Source: Chryseobacterium sp. PMSZPI (GTDB lineage Bacteria > Bacteroidota > Bacteroidia > Flavobacteriales > Weeksellaceae). Taken from it: 64,000 bases of DNA. Of the stretch, positions 44,275 to 52,017 are shown piece by piece (position 1 is the first letter of the stretch; the number at the start of each line of letters is the position of its first letter). Under the pieces are notes generated by a model. It saw only the letters and a list, made by a program, of their open reading frames with translations, ran no database searches and was not told where the DNA came from. The stretch is taken from positions 1 to 64,000 of the forward strand of contig NZ_PIZV01000002.1 of NCBI RefSeq assembly GCF_002835665.1, written 5' to 3'. The translations under genes were made by a program, and so were the position numbers.

Positions 44275-44299
44275 TAGAACATCGTAAAAATTTTAAAAA

Positions 44300-45370
44300 A
44301 TGATAATTCAAAAAACTGAAAACTCCAGAATTTCTACATTTGACCCTAACAATTTTACATTTGGAAGTACTTTTATTGATCATATGATCATATGTGAGTA
44401 TGAAAACGGAAAATGGGGTGATGTAAAATTAGTTCCTTACGGTCCAATACCATTTACACCTGCCATGATGGGAGTAAACTATGGACAAGCTTGTTTTGAA
44501 GGTATGAAAGCCTATAAAGACAAAGATGGGCAGGTTTTCCTTTTCAGGCCTGAGAAGAATTTTGAACGTATCAATAAGTCAGCGAAACGTCTTGCAATGC
44601 CGGAAGTGACTGAAGAAATGTTTTTAGACGGATTAAAAGCATTAGTAGATATCGACAGAGACTGGATTCCTCAAGGAGAAGGAATGTCATTATATATCAG
44701 ACCATTGATTTTCGCTACAGAGGAAGCTTTAAAAGCAAGAGTAGCTAATAAATATATGTTTGCTATCGTTGCAACACCGGCGAAGAGTTATTATGCAGAA
44801 CCGGTTTCTGTAAAAATCTCTGACCACTATTCAAGAGCTGCAAACGGTGGAGTAGGTTCTGCTAAAGCAGCGGGTAACTATGCCGCTTCTTTCTATCCTA
44901 CACAACTAGCGATCGAAGAAGGATATGAGCAAATTATCTGGACTGATGATGCTACCCACGAATATTTTGAAGAAAGTGGAACTATGAACGTATTTGTAAG
45001 AATTAACGATACGATTTATACACCTCCAACTTCTGAAAAAATTCTTGATGGAGTAACAAGAGACAGCTTCATCCAATTGGCTAAGAAAAGAGGTATTGAA
45101 GTGAAAATTGAACCTGTTGCCGTGAAAACTGTGATTGAAGCTTTAAAAGATGGTAGCCTAAAAGAAGTATGGGGAGTAGGTACTGCAGTGGTTACCACTG
45201 AGTTCCAGGCTTTAGGGTATCAGGGTGAGAAATTGGAGCTTCCAAGATTATCAGCAGAAGAAAGCTATGCTGCAATTCTTAAAAAAGACCTTGTTGATTT
45301 ACAAAATAACCTTTCTGAAGATCCATTCGGATGGAGAGTAGCAGTTGATCATGCACTAGAAACAGTTTAA
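44300..45370 (+). CDS. ilvE: branched-chain amino-acid aminotransferase
   Basis: A 356-residue fold-type IV PLP enzyme. Signatures: YGQACFEGMKAYKDKDGQVFLFRPEKN, YIRPLIFATEE, NGGVGSAKAAGNYAAS (PLP lysine), EQIIWTDDATHEYFEESGTMNVF and TPPTSEKILDGVTRDS. It makes or degrades Leu, Ile and Val. The length is that of the group-2 form. Transcribed alone. Confidence 0.96.
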   Translation: MIIQKTENSRISTFDPNNFTFGSTFIDHMIICEYENGKWGDVKLVPYGPIPFTPAMMGVNYGQACFEGMKAYKDKDGQVFLFRPEKNFERINKSAKRLAMPEVTEEMFLDGLKALVDIDRDWIPQGEGMSLYIRPLIFATEEALKARVANKYMFAIVATPAKSYYAEPVSVKISDHYSRAANGGVGSAKAAGNYAASFYPTQLAIEEGYEQIIWTDDATHEYFEESGTMNVFVRINDTIYTPPTSEKILDGVTRDSFIQLAKKRGIEVKIEPVAVKTVIEALKDGSLKEVWGVGTAVVTTEFQALGYQGEKLELPRLSAEESYAAILKKDLVDLQNNLSEDPFGWRVAVDHALETV

Positions 45371-45393
45371 TCTTAATTAAATAAACTATACGA

Positions 45394-45420
45394 AGTCGGG
45401 ATTTTTCCCGGCTTTTTTTG
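45394..45420 (+). terminator. ilvE terminator
   Basis: AGTCGGGA/TCCCGGCT stem followed by seven T, 24 bases after the stop codon. Confidence 0.85.
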
Positions 45421-45454
45421 TTATGTGTTCTGGATGATATCGTTGGTGAAATTA

Positions 45455-45960
45455 AATCTCACGCAGATTGAGGTGATACCGCAGCTTTCTAAAAAAATCT
45501 TTGATTTTTAAAACTTAAGTGTACTTCTGAGCGTCTAGTTTTTAACTTTATAAAACTAAAGTGTTTGAAAAAACTTTTGTAGTTTAATTTTCCCGCAGAT
45601 GACACAGATTTTCACAGGTCTTTGTATATGATTTTTTGCTCGAAGATGAAGTAGATACCGCGGATTTCTAAAAAAATCTTTGATTTTTAAAACTTAAGTG
45701 TACTTCTGAGCGTCTAGTTTTTAACTTTATAAAACTAAAGTGTTTGAAAAAACTTTTGTAGTTTAATTTTCCCGCAGATGACACAGATTTTCACAGGTCT
45801 TTGTATATGATTTTTTGCTCGCAGATGAAGTAGATACTGCAGATTCTTAAAAAAATCTTTGATTTTTAAAACTTAAGTGGACTTCTGAGCGTTGAGCTTT
45901 TAACTTTATAAAACTAAAGTGTTCAAAAACTTTTGTGTTTAAGCTTTCACCCTTGTTTAG
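45455..45960. repeat. 179-bp tandem repeat, nearly three copies
   Basis: The same text (AAATCTTTGATTTTTAAAAC, then TTAAGTG.ACTTCTGAGCGT, CTTTATAAAACTAAAGTGTT and CCGCAGATGACACAGATTTT) begins at about 45491, 45670 and 45849, a spacing of exactly 179 bases each time. Copies 1 and 2 are almost identical; copy 3 has drifted and lacks the end. The unit contains an inverted form of the AATCTGTG..ATCTGCG repeat common in Bacteroidota and resembles 4975-5040. Confidence 0.85.
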
Positions 45961-46042
45961 ACAGGTGTTTATACATCATTTATTTTAAAGATTTAACAGT
46001 TTTTTATACATGATTAATTAGTTTCTGTAAATCCATATAAGT

Positions 46043-46074
46043 TTTGTAATTGATTGACGAAATGCTTATTTTCG
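46043..46074 (+). promoter_or_regulatory. possible gldI promoter
   Basis: TTTG at 46043-46046, 20-base spacer, TATTTTCG at 46067-46074 (one mismatch to TAnnTTTG). It would give a leader of only a few bases before the ATG at 46084. Confidence 0.35.
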
Positions 46075-46083
46075 CAAAAGTTT

Positions 46084-46596
46084 ATGAGAAAATTACTCTT
46101 CATATCAGCCATAAGTTTATTGAGCTGCAATAGAAATACACAGACGGCGCATCCTCCGGTAGGCGGTGTTTTAAGCCAGAAAGATCTGGATGTTTCTAGG
46201 AACAGGATGAAAAACCTGAATACAATTGAAAGAAATCAGATCCAGGAATGGATTAATGGACAATCTGTCAGGTATTATCCAACACGGCTCAATTATTGGG
46301 TAACTGTAGAAGGTTTTGATCAGAGAGAAAAAAGAGCGGATAATAGTCTGATTTCTTACTCCTATGATCTGTATGATTTTGACGAAACCAAAATCTACGA
46401 CCAGCCTATTGAAAGAAGAAATGCCAAATTTGGGCATTTTGATGAATTGAAAGCGGTAGAAAATGCTTTACGTTTTATACGTGATGGGGAGGAAGTGACG
46501 CTTTTGGTACCGTCTTCTTTGGCTTACGGAACTTTTGGAGACGAAAAGAAAATAGACAACGATATCCCATTAATCATAAAATTAAAAGCTTTATAA
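46084..46596 (+). CDS. gldI: gliding motility-associated peptidyl-prolyl isomerase lipoprotein
   Basis: A 170-residue lipoprotein: signal MRKLLFISAISLLSC with the lipobox Cys, then a periplasmic FKBP-like domain (VTVEGFDQRE, DLYDFDETKIYD, VENALRFIRDGEEVTLLVPSSLAYGTFGDE). It matches the size and layout of GldI, the FKBP-type isomerase that in Flavobacterium is needed for gliding and type IX secretion. The aromatic active-site residues are partly changed, as in GldI. The frame opens 30 bases earlier, but the ATG at 46084 begins the lipoprotein signal. The following PPIase gene starts 3 bases after the stop. Other gld genes are not in the window. Confidence 0.8.
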   Translation: MRKLLFISAISLLSCNRNTQTAHPPVGGVLSQKDLDVSRNRMKNLNTIERNQIQEWINGQSVRYYPTRLNYWVTVEGFDQREKRADNSLISYSYDLYDFDETKIYDQPIERRNAKFGHFDELKAVENALRFIRDGEEVTLLVPSSLAYGTFGDEKKIDNDIPLIIKLKAL

Positions 46597-46599
46597 TAC

Positions 46600-47715
46600 A
46601 TGAAATTGTTTAACAAAAATATAATTCTGGCAGCGGCAAGTATTTCGCTGATGAGTTGTACCCCAATTTATAAAAAAATGAACGTAGACAAAGAAACTTA
46701 CGAAGGTCTTAATGACGGACTTTATGCAAATTTTCAAACGACGAAAGGGAATATGATCGTTAAGTTTGAAGACAAGAAAGCACCAGTAACTGTAGCCAAC
46801 TTTATCGGTCTTGCAGAAGGGAAAATCGACAACAAAGCTAAGGCTAAAGGGGTTCCTTATTATGACGGAACGATTTTCCACAGAGTAATCAAAGATTTCA
46901 TGATCCAGGGAGGTGATCCTCAGGGAACAGGAATGGGAGATCCGGGATATAAATTCGAGGACGAAAGAAACGACCTTAAGCATACAGGAAAAGGAATTCT
47001 TTCTATGGCGAACTCCGGACCGAACACAAATGGTTCTCAGTTCTTCATTACTGAAGTGGCTACACCTTGGTTAGACGGAAGACACACAATTTTCGGTAAA
47101 GTGGTAAAAGGTACTGAAGTGATTGATGCTATCGCTAACGTTGAAAAAGGAGCTCAGGATAAGCCTAAAACAGATATCCTTTTAGAAAAAGTTTCTGTTT
47201 TCGGTAAAGGTGATGAGTACAAAAATTATGATGCTGCTAAAACTTTCAACGAAGGAAAAAGCAAAATAGCAGAAAACAATAAAGCTTTCATCGCTAAAGA
47301 AGAAGCGGAGAAAAAGAAAAAAGAAGAAGAATTCAAAGCAAACCAGGAAAAATTGGTTGAAAACCTAAAAGCCGGAATGCAAAAAACAGAATCAGGTCTT
47401 TACTATAAAATCACCAAAACAGCTGATGGTAAAGCTCCAAAAGCTGGTGACAACGTATCCGTACATTATGCAGGAAAATTAGTAGACGGTACTGAGTTCG
47501 ATTCTTCATTCAAAAGAAATGAACCAATCGAAATTCCAATCGGAATGGGAAGAGTAATCAAAGGATGGGATGAAGGTATCCTATTATTGAAAGAAGGTGA
47601 AACTGCTACATTATTGATTCCACCAGCAATGGCTTACGGAGAAAGAGGAGCAGGAGGAGTGATCCCACCAAACTCTTGGTTAGTATTTGATGTTGAGCTT
47701 GTAAAAGTAAAATAA
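46600..47715 (+). CDS. dual-domain cyclophilin-FKBP peptidyl-prolyl isomerase lipoprotein
   Basis: A 371-residue periplasmic lipoprotein (LMSC lipobox near residue 19). Residues about 45-205 are a cyclophilin domain (YYDGTIFHRVIKDFMIQGGD, GSQFFITEVATPWLDGRHTIFG), residues 210-260 a charged coiled coil, and residues 262-371 an FKBP domain (GDNVSVHYAGKLVDGTEFDS, IPIGMGRVIKGWDEGI, AYGERGAGGVIPPNSWLVFDVELV). Both active sites look complete, so this is a two-family immunophilin of the CFBP type. It probably aids folding of exported proteins together with GldI, with which it is co-transcribed. Confidence 0.92.
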   Translation: MKLFNKNIILAAASISLMSCTPIYKKMNVDKETYEGLNDGLYANFQTTKGNMIVKFEDKKAPVTVANFIGLAEGKIDNKAKAKGVPYYDGTIFHRVIKDFMIQGGDPQGTGMGDPGYKFEDERNDLKHTGKGILSMANSGPNTNGSQFFITEVATPWLDGRHTIFGKVVKGTEVIDAIANVEKGAQDKPKTDILLEKVSVFGKGDEYKNYDAAKTFNEGKSKIAENNKAFIAKEEAEKKKKEEEFKANQEKLVENLKAGMQKTESGLYYKITKTADGKAPKAGDNVSVHYAGKLVDGTEFDSSFKRNEPIEIPIGMGRVIKGWDEGILLLKEGETATLLIPPAMAYGERGAGGVIPPNSWLVFDVELVKVK

Positions 47716-47739
47716 ATAAGTCTTTTTTAAGATATGAGG

Positions 47740-47764
47740 CCGCCCCGGAAGGGGCGGTTTTTTT
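47740..47764 (+). terminator. terminator of the gldI-PPIase operon
   Basis: CCGCCCC/GGGGCGG with loop GGAA and seven T, a strong terminator. Confidence 0.9.
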
Positions 47765-47824
47765 GTGGGAAAAATAAAAAGAATCTCTTTCTTTAATTCA
47801 TATCGTAATCAGCTTGCTCGTGAA

Positions 47825-48132
47825 GAATCAAAAGAAAAAGGGGGCTAGTCTCAAAAGCTGGGGGATTATATTGTTTGTATTGATGGAATTTAATGTAACG
47901 CAAAGATTTTTAGCCTATTATTTCACATTTTCAAGGGAGCTAAGAATGGAATCAATTTCATTGATTCTTTCTAAGCGAATGCGTATTCACTAAGCTTCTT
48001 CAGCGACAGAGTCGCACTTCTTAGCTCTCTAAAATAAAGTATTTGAATGATTTTTCTTTGCGATAAAAATGATCTGTTTGTTCGGTAAAATGTTTAGATT
48101 TTGTACTAATCCCCAAGTTTTGTACTTGATCC
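47825..48132. mobile_element. MITE-like element, 308 bp
   Basis: Same plan as the element at 27247-27561: left end GAATCAAAAGAAAAAGGGGG (47825), right end CCCCAAGTTTTGTACTTGAT then CC (48111-48132), inner arms ACGCAAAG (47898-47905) and CTTTGCG (48056-48062), and a central TTGATTCTTTCTAAGCG / CGACAGAGTCG hairpin. No transposase. Core sequence TTGATTCTTTCTAAG is shared exactly with 16395-16410. Confidence 0.65.
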
Positions 48133-48204
48133 GAAAAAGGGGAATAATAAAAAAAGTTGAATTTTCACAAAAAATTCATCAACATTTCTTTTAGTTAAAA
48201 CAAA

Positions 48205-48232
48205 AAACCGCCCCATTAGGAGCGGTTTTTCA
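48205..48232 (-). terminator. terminator of the small membrane protein gene
   Basis: AAACCGC/GCGGTTT stem (48205-48211, 48222-48228) with T run on the minus strand. Confidence 0.75.
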
Positions 48233-48251
48233 AGTAAAAGTAAATAAAAAG

Positions 48252-48506
48252 TTATATGTTTCTGTTGGATTTCTTTTTCATACTTGTTCCGGCTAGGGAA
48301 CTGATGAATACAAGACCGAATCCGATGTACGCAGCAAATGCGGTCAGGTATATTAATAAGCTGTTTAGGCTTGGTTGTGAGGTGTATACCAATACAGAAA
48401 AGGCAGCAAAACTCAACACCAACAATAGGCTCCAGATATGCATTTTTGCAGCATCTTCATTTCTCTTAAAAATCATTTCAAAAAAGGCTCTCATCATTAC
48501 TAACAT
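48252..48506 (-). CDS. small two-helix membrane protein
   Basis: An 84-residue protein with two transmembrane segments (about residues 24-42 and 48-70) and basic ends (KRNED before and MKKKSNRNI after). Start is uncertain among three Met codons at residues 1, 4 and 5. Function unknown. It has its own terminator and a structured upstream region. Confidence 0.6.
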   Translation of the reverse strand: MLVMMRAFFEMIFKRNEDAAKMHIWSLLLVLSFAAFSVLVYTSQPSLNSLLIYLTAFAAYIGFGLVFISSLAGTSMKKKSNRNI

Positions 48507-48544
48507 TTTAAGGGTTATACATTAATTAATTTATATCATAAATC

Positions 48545-48790
48545 TGCACTGCATCACGGTAAAAAGAAGGCATATCCTTTTACTAGGCTAAGGTTCGTGA
48601 TGACTTGCCATTTATTCAATATCATTATACCGGATTAAAAACCCGGGATAGTTTACAATTTTTTTGAATCATTGCTACATGATTCGAGGGTGAAAGATAC
48701 CAGTTAGATACGGGGCATAAAACTGCTGTGAAAAATCAACCGAAGGGTTAATTAATCAACGTTCCCGTATCTTTTACGGCATCGTAGAAA
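48545..48790. ncRNA. candidate structured RNA, strand unknown
   Basis: Complementary blocks: GCATCACG (48551) with CGTGATG (48595), GTAAAA..GG with CC..TTTTAC inside it, AACC-gaag-GGTT near 48740, and AGATACGGG (48704) with CCCGTATCT (48765). GC content is clearly above the surrounding DNA and no frame is open. On the minus strand it would be the 5' leader of the small membrane protein gene; on the plus strand a free RNA. No known family (tmRNA, 6S, RNase P, SRP) is recognised by eye. Confidence 0.4.
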
Positions 48791-49242
48791 AAAAAGGATC
48801 ATATACTTGATATGACTTTGAAATCAGTGGAAAACTGAAAATCCACAGAAAACCTTTTTTCTCATCCTTAGTGCTTTTTTATAATTTTTTCTCGAAAAAG
48901 TACATGCCAATATCATGCCAAAGTGATAAGTATGCTATTAACACTTTATTTTTATAGAATTTAATTTGTTGTTTTTCAATTTTTTATTATTAATTTATCA
49001 CTAAACAGGGAGTAAAATAGAGATAGACTCTACTTTAATAAATATCCGATAGATAGAGAGGTAGTGGGCTGTAATTGAAATCGTTTTACCAGATTATTTG
49101 AATAATGCAAGAATTTATAAATCTGCGAAAACTTTTTAAAATAAAAGTTTTCATAACGATACAGTTGATTATTAAATTTTGGCTAAAATTTAATAACTAT
49201 AGGAAATAAAATAATTAGTGAATTCGTGGCAAAATAGAAAAA

Positions 49243-49270
49243 AGAGTCCATAAAAATATTTACGGACTCT
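49243..49270 (-). terminator. terminator of the M28 peptidase operon
   Basis: AGAGTCC/GGACTCT stem with T run on the minus strand, 24 bases after the last M28 stop codon. Confidence 0.8.
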
Positions 49271-49293
49271 TCTATATCTAAGCTGGTAGGTGA

Positions 49294-50652
49294 CTACCAA
49301 TTCTTATCAATCATATAAATAATCTGTGTCATGGCAACACCTCCTAATAAAAGTTCTCTTCTGTTGACTTTATCAAAGGTATCCTCTTCTGTGTGGTGGA
49401 TATCAAAATAACGCTGTGAATCCGGCATCAGTTCGGCTGCTGGAACTCCCATGTCGTGAAGTGGATAAAGGTCTGTTCCGGAGAACTTTTCCTGAAAGTT
49501 ATACACTCCATATGGTAAAAATAGTTTTGACCAACCTTGAATTTGTTTTCTTTTGGCTTCATCCATATCCAAAGCAATTCCTCTTGGCGCAAAACCTCCC
49601 GCATCGGATTCTATAGCAAATAGATGTTTCTCGTTGTTTTCCTTTACGGTTTTGCCATATTGGATACCTCCTTTAACCCCATTTTCCTCATTGGCAAAAC
49701 ATACGACTCTGATTGTGTGATTGTTATTAATGCCTAATTTTTTGAAGGTTCTTAATACCTCAATGCTTTGTACGATTCCTGCACCATCATCATGAGCTCC
49801 TTCACCAACATCCCAGGAATCAAGGTGTCCGCCAACAACGATGACACTTTGATCTTTTTTACCGGTAATTTCACCGATTACGGAGTGGGAGAGCTTTTCA
49901 CCTTTCATTCCGCAATTGGAATTTAATTTTGCAGTAATGGTTTGATTTCTTAACAAAGCCTCAAGTTCATCTGCTGTTGTGCTTCCAATAGCTACAGCCG
50001 GAACTTTAGAAACTTTATCTTCGTAACGCATTGCTCCGGTGTGGGGAACATCATCAAAAGCCGAAGATAAAGAACGAATGATAGCAAATTTACCTCCTTT
50101 TTTGGCTGTTAAAGAAGCTGCAGTTGTTCTGTATTTGGCAGCATCACCATATCCTTTAAACGTTTCAATAAAGGATTGACTGAAAGGGTAGTTGAAAAAT
50201 ACAATTTTATCTTTTACTTTTTCAGCCGGCAGTTTATCATATTCTGCCATAGATTTTACCATAATAATCTCTCCGGAAACATCTTTTCCACCTGTCCCTT
50301 CCGAATTGCCTAATGAAAGCATTTTTAAGCTTTTCCAGCTGCCATTGGAAGTTTTGATGTGTAATGATTCTTTTCCTCTTTCCCAAACCGGGATCATGAC
50401 TTCCTGTAGCCATACTTTATCTGCCCCGGCATCACGAAGCTTTTGTTCTGCCCATTTTACAGACTTTTCATAGGCTTCGGAACCGCTTAGACGATGCCCG
50501 ATATTTTGAGTTAAATCTCTCAGTTCTGTATAACTTTTTCCATTGTTCAGAATTTCTGCTGAAATTTTACTGAAGTGAATAGAATCTTCTTGAGCCTGGC
50601 CAAAAGCTGCGATTCCCAAAAATAATAATGAGGTTCCTAGTATCTTTTTCAT
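49294..50652 (-). CDS. M28 family metallopeptidase with PA domain, paralogue 1
   Basis: About 452 residues. Signal peptide (MKKILGTSLLFLGIAAFGQA), N-terminal region, PA-like insert, and an M28 catalytic domain with the full ligand set: VVGGHLDSWD, GAHDDGAG, FANEENG (catalytic Glu and ligand), ESDAGG and HHTEEDTFD. It is an exported zinc aminopeptidase or carboxypeptidase; substrates unknown. ATG at 50652 follows the previous stop codon by 2 bases. More than 80 percent of residues agree with the next paralogue by eye, so they arose by recent duplication. Confidence 0.9.
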   Translation of the reverse strand: MKKILGTSLLFLGIAAFGQAQEDSIHFSKISAEILNNGKSYTELRDLTQNIGHRLSGSEAYEKSVKWAEQKLRDAGADKVWLQEVMIPVWERGKESLHIKTSNGSWKSLKMLSLGNSEGTGGKDVSGEIIMVKSMAEYDKLPAEKVKDKIVFFNYPFSQSFIETFKGYGDAAKYRTTAASLTAKKGGKFAIIRSLSSAFDDVPHTGAMRYEDKVSKVPAVAIGSTTADELEALLRNQTITAKLNSNCGMKGEKLSHSVIGEITGKKDQSVIVVGGHLDSWDVGEGAHDDGAGIVQSIEVLRTFKKLGINNNHTIRVVCFANEENGVKGGIQYGKTVKENNEKHLFAIESDAGGFAPRGIALDMDEAKRKQIQGWSKLFLPYGVYNFQEKFSGTDLYPLHDMGVPAAELMPDSQRYFDIHHTEEDTFDKVNRRELLLGGVAMTQIIYMIDKNW

Positions 50653-50654
50653 GG

Positions 50655-52016
50655 TTACCAATTTTTATCAATCATATAAATAAGTTGTGTCATCACCGTT
50701 GCTCCGAGAAGGAGTTCTCTGCGATTGACTTTTTCAAAAGTATCTTCTGCAGTATGGTGAATATCAAAATAACGTTGTGGGTCAGGAACAAGCTCAGCGG
50801 TAGGAACTCCCATATCATGGAGTGGGGCAATATCTGAACCTGAGTATTTTCCTTCGAAGTTGTAAACGCCATAAGGCAAAAATAAATTACCCCAGCTTTT
50901 AATCTGGTTTCTCTTAACATCATCCATTTCCAATGAAATTCCTCTGGGAGAAAAACCTCCGGCATCAGATTCTATGGCAAACAAATGTTTTTCGTTGTTT
51001 TCCTGGGTTACTTTTCCGTATTGTTTTCCTCCTTTGGTACCATTTTCTTCGTTCGCAAAACAAACAGCTCTGATTGTATGATTATTTTTAATTCCTAATT
51101 TTTTAAATGTTCTCAGTACTTCAATGCTTTGGACGATGCCTGATCCGTCATCATGAGCTCCTTCACCAACATCCCAGGAATCAAGGTGCCCACCAACAAC
51201 GATGACACTTTGATCTTTTTTACCAGTGATTTCGCCGATTACAGAGTGGGAGCGTTTCTCGCCTTTCATGCCACAATTGGAATTTAATTTGGCAGTAATG
51301 GTTTGATTTTTTAATAATGCTTCCAGTTCATCTGCAGTGGTATTTCCGATGGCTACTGCCGGGATTTTAGAGGTGTTGTCTTCATAACGCATGGCTCCGG
51401 TGTGAGGAACATCATCAAAAGCAGAAGATAAAGAGCGGATGATGGCAAATTTACCCCCTTTCTTAGCTGTTAAAGAAGCAGCATTTCTTCTGTATGCACC
51501 TGCTTCCCGATAAGCAAGAAAAGTTTGAACATGTTCTTGGTTAAAAGGATAATTAAAGAAAACGATTTTGTCCTTTACTTTTTCAGCCGGAAGTCGGTCG
51601 TATTCTTCTAATGATCTTACCATGATGATTTCTCCGGAAATATCTTTTCCATTTGTGCCTTCCGAATTTCCCAGGGAAAGCATTTTCAGGCTTTTCCAGC
51701 TGCCATTGGACGTTTTGATGTGTAATGATTCTTTTCCTCTTTCCCAAACCGGAATTATTACTTCCTGCAACCATACTTTGTCTGCGCCCGCTTCACGAAG
51801 CTTTTGTTCTGCCCATTTTACAGACTTTTCATAGGCTTCGGAACCGCTTAGACGATTACCGATCCCTTTTGTAAGTTCTCGAAGTTCGGTATATCCTTTT
51901 CCGTTGTTCAGAATTTCTGTTGAGATTCTGTTGAATTGTATGGAGTCTTCTTTGGTTTGGGCAGATAAAAGTGCCATTCCAAGAGTTAATAATGATAGAT
52001 TTACGATTTTTTTCAT
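50655..52016 (-). CDS. M28 family metallopeptidase with PA domain, paralogue 2
   Basis: About 453 residues with signal peptide (MKKIVNLSLLTLGMALLSAQ) and the same domain plan as paralogue 1. All five metal ligands and the catalytic Glu are present (GGHLDSWD, HDDGSG, ANEENG, ESDAGG, HHTAEDTFE). The ATG at 52016 is 1 base after the stop codon of paralogue 3. Long identical blocks with paralogue 1 show recent duplication or gene conversion. Confidence 0.9.
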   Translation of the reverse strand: MKKIVNLSLLTLGMALLSAQTKEDSIQFNRISTEILNNGKGYTELRELTKGIGNRLSGSEAYEKSVKWAEQKLREAGADKVWLQEVIIPVWERGKESLHIKTSNGSWKSLKMLSLGNSEGTNGKDISGEIIMVRSLEEYDRLPAEKVKDKIVFFNYPFNQEHVQTFLAYREAGAYRRNAASLTAKKGGKFAIIRSLSSAFDDVPHTGAMRYEDNTSKIPAVAIGNTTADELEALLKNQTITAKLNSNCGMKGEKRSHSVIGEITGKKDQSVIVVGGHLDSWDVGEGAHDDGSGIVQSIEVLRTFKKLGIKNNHTIRAVCFANEENGTKGGKQYGKVTQENNEKHLFAIESDAGGFSPRGISLEMDDVKRNQIKSWGNLFLPYGVYNFEGKYSGSDIAPLHDMGVPTAELVPDPQRYFDIHHTAEDTFEKVNRRELLLGATVMTQLIYMIDKNW

Positions 52017-52017
52017 G

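Larger units (their letters stand above)
45421..46083. other. 663-bp intergenic region with tandem repeat
   Basis: Mostly filled by the 179-bp tandem repeat at 45455-45960, then the gldI promoter region. No gene. Confidence 0.6.
47716..48251. other. 536-bp intergenic region with terminators and MITE-like element
   Basis: Contains the PPIase terminator, the MITE-like element at 47825-48132 and the minus-strand terminator of the next gene (48205-48228). Confidence 0.6.
48507..49293. other. 787-bp intergenic region with RNA-like structure
   Basis: The first 260 bases (about 48540-48800) have balanced base composition and several complementary blocks; see the ncRNA candidate. The second half is AT-rich with GTGATAA...TTATCAC and a dispersed ATTCGTGGCAAAA motif near 49220, then the M28 terminator. 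Confidence 0.5.

Noticed and set aside
45016..45198. 60-codon minus-strand frame in ilvE
   Set aside because: Shadow of ilvE; no independent support.
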